The notes below the pieces were generated by a model. The model was not told where the DNA came from and did no database searches. It saw nothing but the letters and a program-made list of their open reading frames with translations. A DNA stretch of 6,397 nt from Blastococcus sp. GTDB lineage: Bacteria; Actinomycetota; Actinomycetes; Mycobacteriales; Geodermatophilaceae. Location: the NCBI GenBank assembly GCA_025963345.1, contig JAOPUS010000034.1, positions 1 through 6,397 on the forward strand, given 5' to 3'. Below are positions 5,804 to 6,397 of the stretch, piece by piece. The first letter of the stretch is position 1. Each line of letters opens with the position of its first letter. The position numbers were made by a program, and so were the translations under genes.

Positions 5804-5821
5804 GACGAATGACGAATGGAG
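5804..5821 (+). promoter_or_regulatory. Shine-Dalgarno of pntA with adjoining tandem 7-mer
   Basis: GGAG at 5818-5821 is 7 nt from the GTG at 5829 and fixes that start; no in-frame start lies close upstream. Directly before it the 7-mer GACGAAT occurs twice in tandem (5804-5810 and 5811-5817). This may be a trivial duplication. Confidence 0.6.
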
Positions 5822-5828
5822 CGCCCTC

Positions 5829-6397
5829 GTGCGTATCGGAGTTCCGCGGGAGACCAAGGCCCGCGAGACACGGGTGGCGGCCACGCCGGCCACGGTGACC
5901 AAGCTCGTGGGCCTCGGCTACGACGTCGTCGTCGAGAGCGGCGCAGGGCAGGCCAGCAGCTTTCCCGACGCGGCCTACACCGAGGCCGGGGCGAGCGTCG
6001 GGACCGCTGATGAGGCCTGGCAGGCCGACGTCGTCCTCCGGGTCAACGCGCCCGCGACCGAGGAGATCGGCCGGCTGTGCGACGGCGCGACGCTGGTCAG
6101 CCTGCTGAGCCCCGCGCTCAACCCCGAACTGGTCGACGCGCTCGCCGCGCGACCGATCACGGCGCTCGCGATGGACGCCGTTCCACGGATCTCCCGGGCG
6201 CAGTCGCTGGACGTGCTGAGCTCGATGGCCAACATCGCCGGCTACCGCGCCGTCATCGAGGCCGCACACACCTTCGGCCGATTCTTCACCGGGCAGGTGA
6301 CCGCGGCGGGCAAGGTGCCTCCGGCGAAGGTGCTGGTCGCAGGCGCCGGGGTCGCCGGACTCGCTGCGATCGGCGCGGCCAGCAGCCTGGGCGCGAT
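5829..6397 (+). CDS. pntA: NAD(P) transhydrogenase subunit alpha, N-terminal part (3' end outside window)
   Basis: The first 189 residues are present and the gene runs off the window. The opening MRIGVPRETKARETRVAATP is the conserved start of the PntA/alanine dehydrogenase family. VESGAG at 35-40, followed by the FPDAAYTEAGA segment, and MDAVPRISRAQSLDVLSSMA (115-134) are typical of PntA and separate it from alanine dehydrogenase. The nucleotide-binding fold begins with VLVAGAGVAG (168-177), which carries the GxGxxG loop. The subunit binds NAD(H) in the cytoplasm and works with membrane subunits in proton-coupled hydride transfer between NADH and NADP+. In actinobacteria pntA is usually followed by separate genes for the membrane subunits, which would lie to the right. 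The GTG start has a GGAG 7 nt upstream. It is transcribed divergently from the peroxidase gene, across a 555-nt gap. Confidence 0.95.
   Translation, partial: MRIGVPRETKARETRVAATPATVTKLVGLGYDVVVESGAGQASSFPDAAYTEAGASVGTADEAWQADVVLRVNAPATEEIGRLCDGATLVSLLSPALNPELVDALAARPITALAMDAVPRISRAQSLDVLSSMANIAGYRAVIEAAHTFGRFFTGQVTAAGKVPPAKVLVAGAGVAGLAAIGAASSLGA

Noticed and set aside
5324..5812. 162-codon plus-strand frame in the gap before pntA
   Set aside because: Most of it is antisense to the HNH remnant. Only the short PTDCANLCC stretch is meaningful, and that is explained by a local inversion; there is no SD or coherent domain.
5727..6269. 180-codon minus-strand frame over the start of pntA
   Set aside because: It is antisense to clearly conserved PntA motifs and has no recognisable domain of its own.
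1..6397. CRISPR arrays, tRNA/rRNA genes, insertion sequences
   Set aside because: I saw no regularly spaced repeats, no tRNA-like cloverleaf with a T-loop signature, and no transposase motifs or terminal repeats. The only mobile-type trace is the HNH remnant.

Overview
The window looks like a chromosomal segment of a high-GC actinobacterium. Codon third positions are almost all G or C, long spurious antisense ORFs are common, and Shine-Dalgarno (SD) sequences are strong GGAGG types. A decayed HNH endonuclease fragment of the kind that is repeated in many actinobacterial genomes hints at Geodermatophilaceae or relatives. That placement is an inference from style and not a proven assignment.

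Layout, left to right. Positions 3-407 (+) hold the C-terminal end of an acyl-CoA dehydrogenase that lacks the usual YEGT catalytic motif. A perfect hairpin at 420-460 separates it from the convergent gene. Positions 472-1353 and 1353-3425 (both -) form a two-gene signalling operon transcribed leftwards. The first gene of the operon encodes a soluble PAS-PAS-GGDEF-EAL cyclic-di-GMP protein. The second encodes an HDOD-domain protein whose start codon overlaps the stop of the first (TGATG). Positions 3426-3629 are non-coding and carry several inverted repeats. Positions 3630-5273 (-) encode a cyclooxygenase-like heme peroxidase. Positions 5274-5828 are non-coding and contain a degenerate HNH endonuclease remnant, which appears to carry a roughly 30-bp in-place inversion, plus candidate divergent promoters. 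Positions 5829-6397 (+) are the start of pntA, the NAD(P) transhydrogenase alpha subunit, cut off by the window edge.

How the genes may relate. The GGDEF-EAL and HDOD genes are almost certainly co-translated and should act in one signalling pathway. The peroxidase lies upstream of them on the same strand, but a hairpin-rich 204-nt gap separates them, so a shared transcript is possible but not shown. The most unusual protein is this peroxidase. It keeps the proximal heme histidine and the cyclooxygenase-type tyrosine, but the distal catalytic histidine is replaced by aspartate. That suggests an oxygenase or other heme function rather than an ordinary peroxidase.
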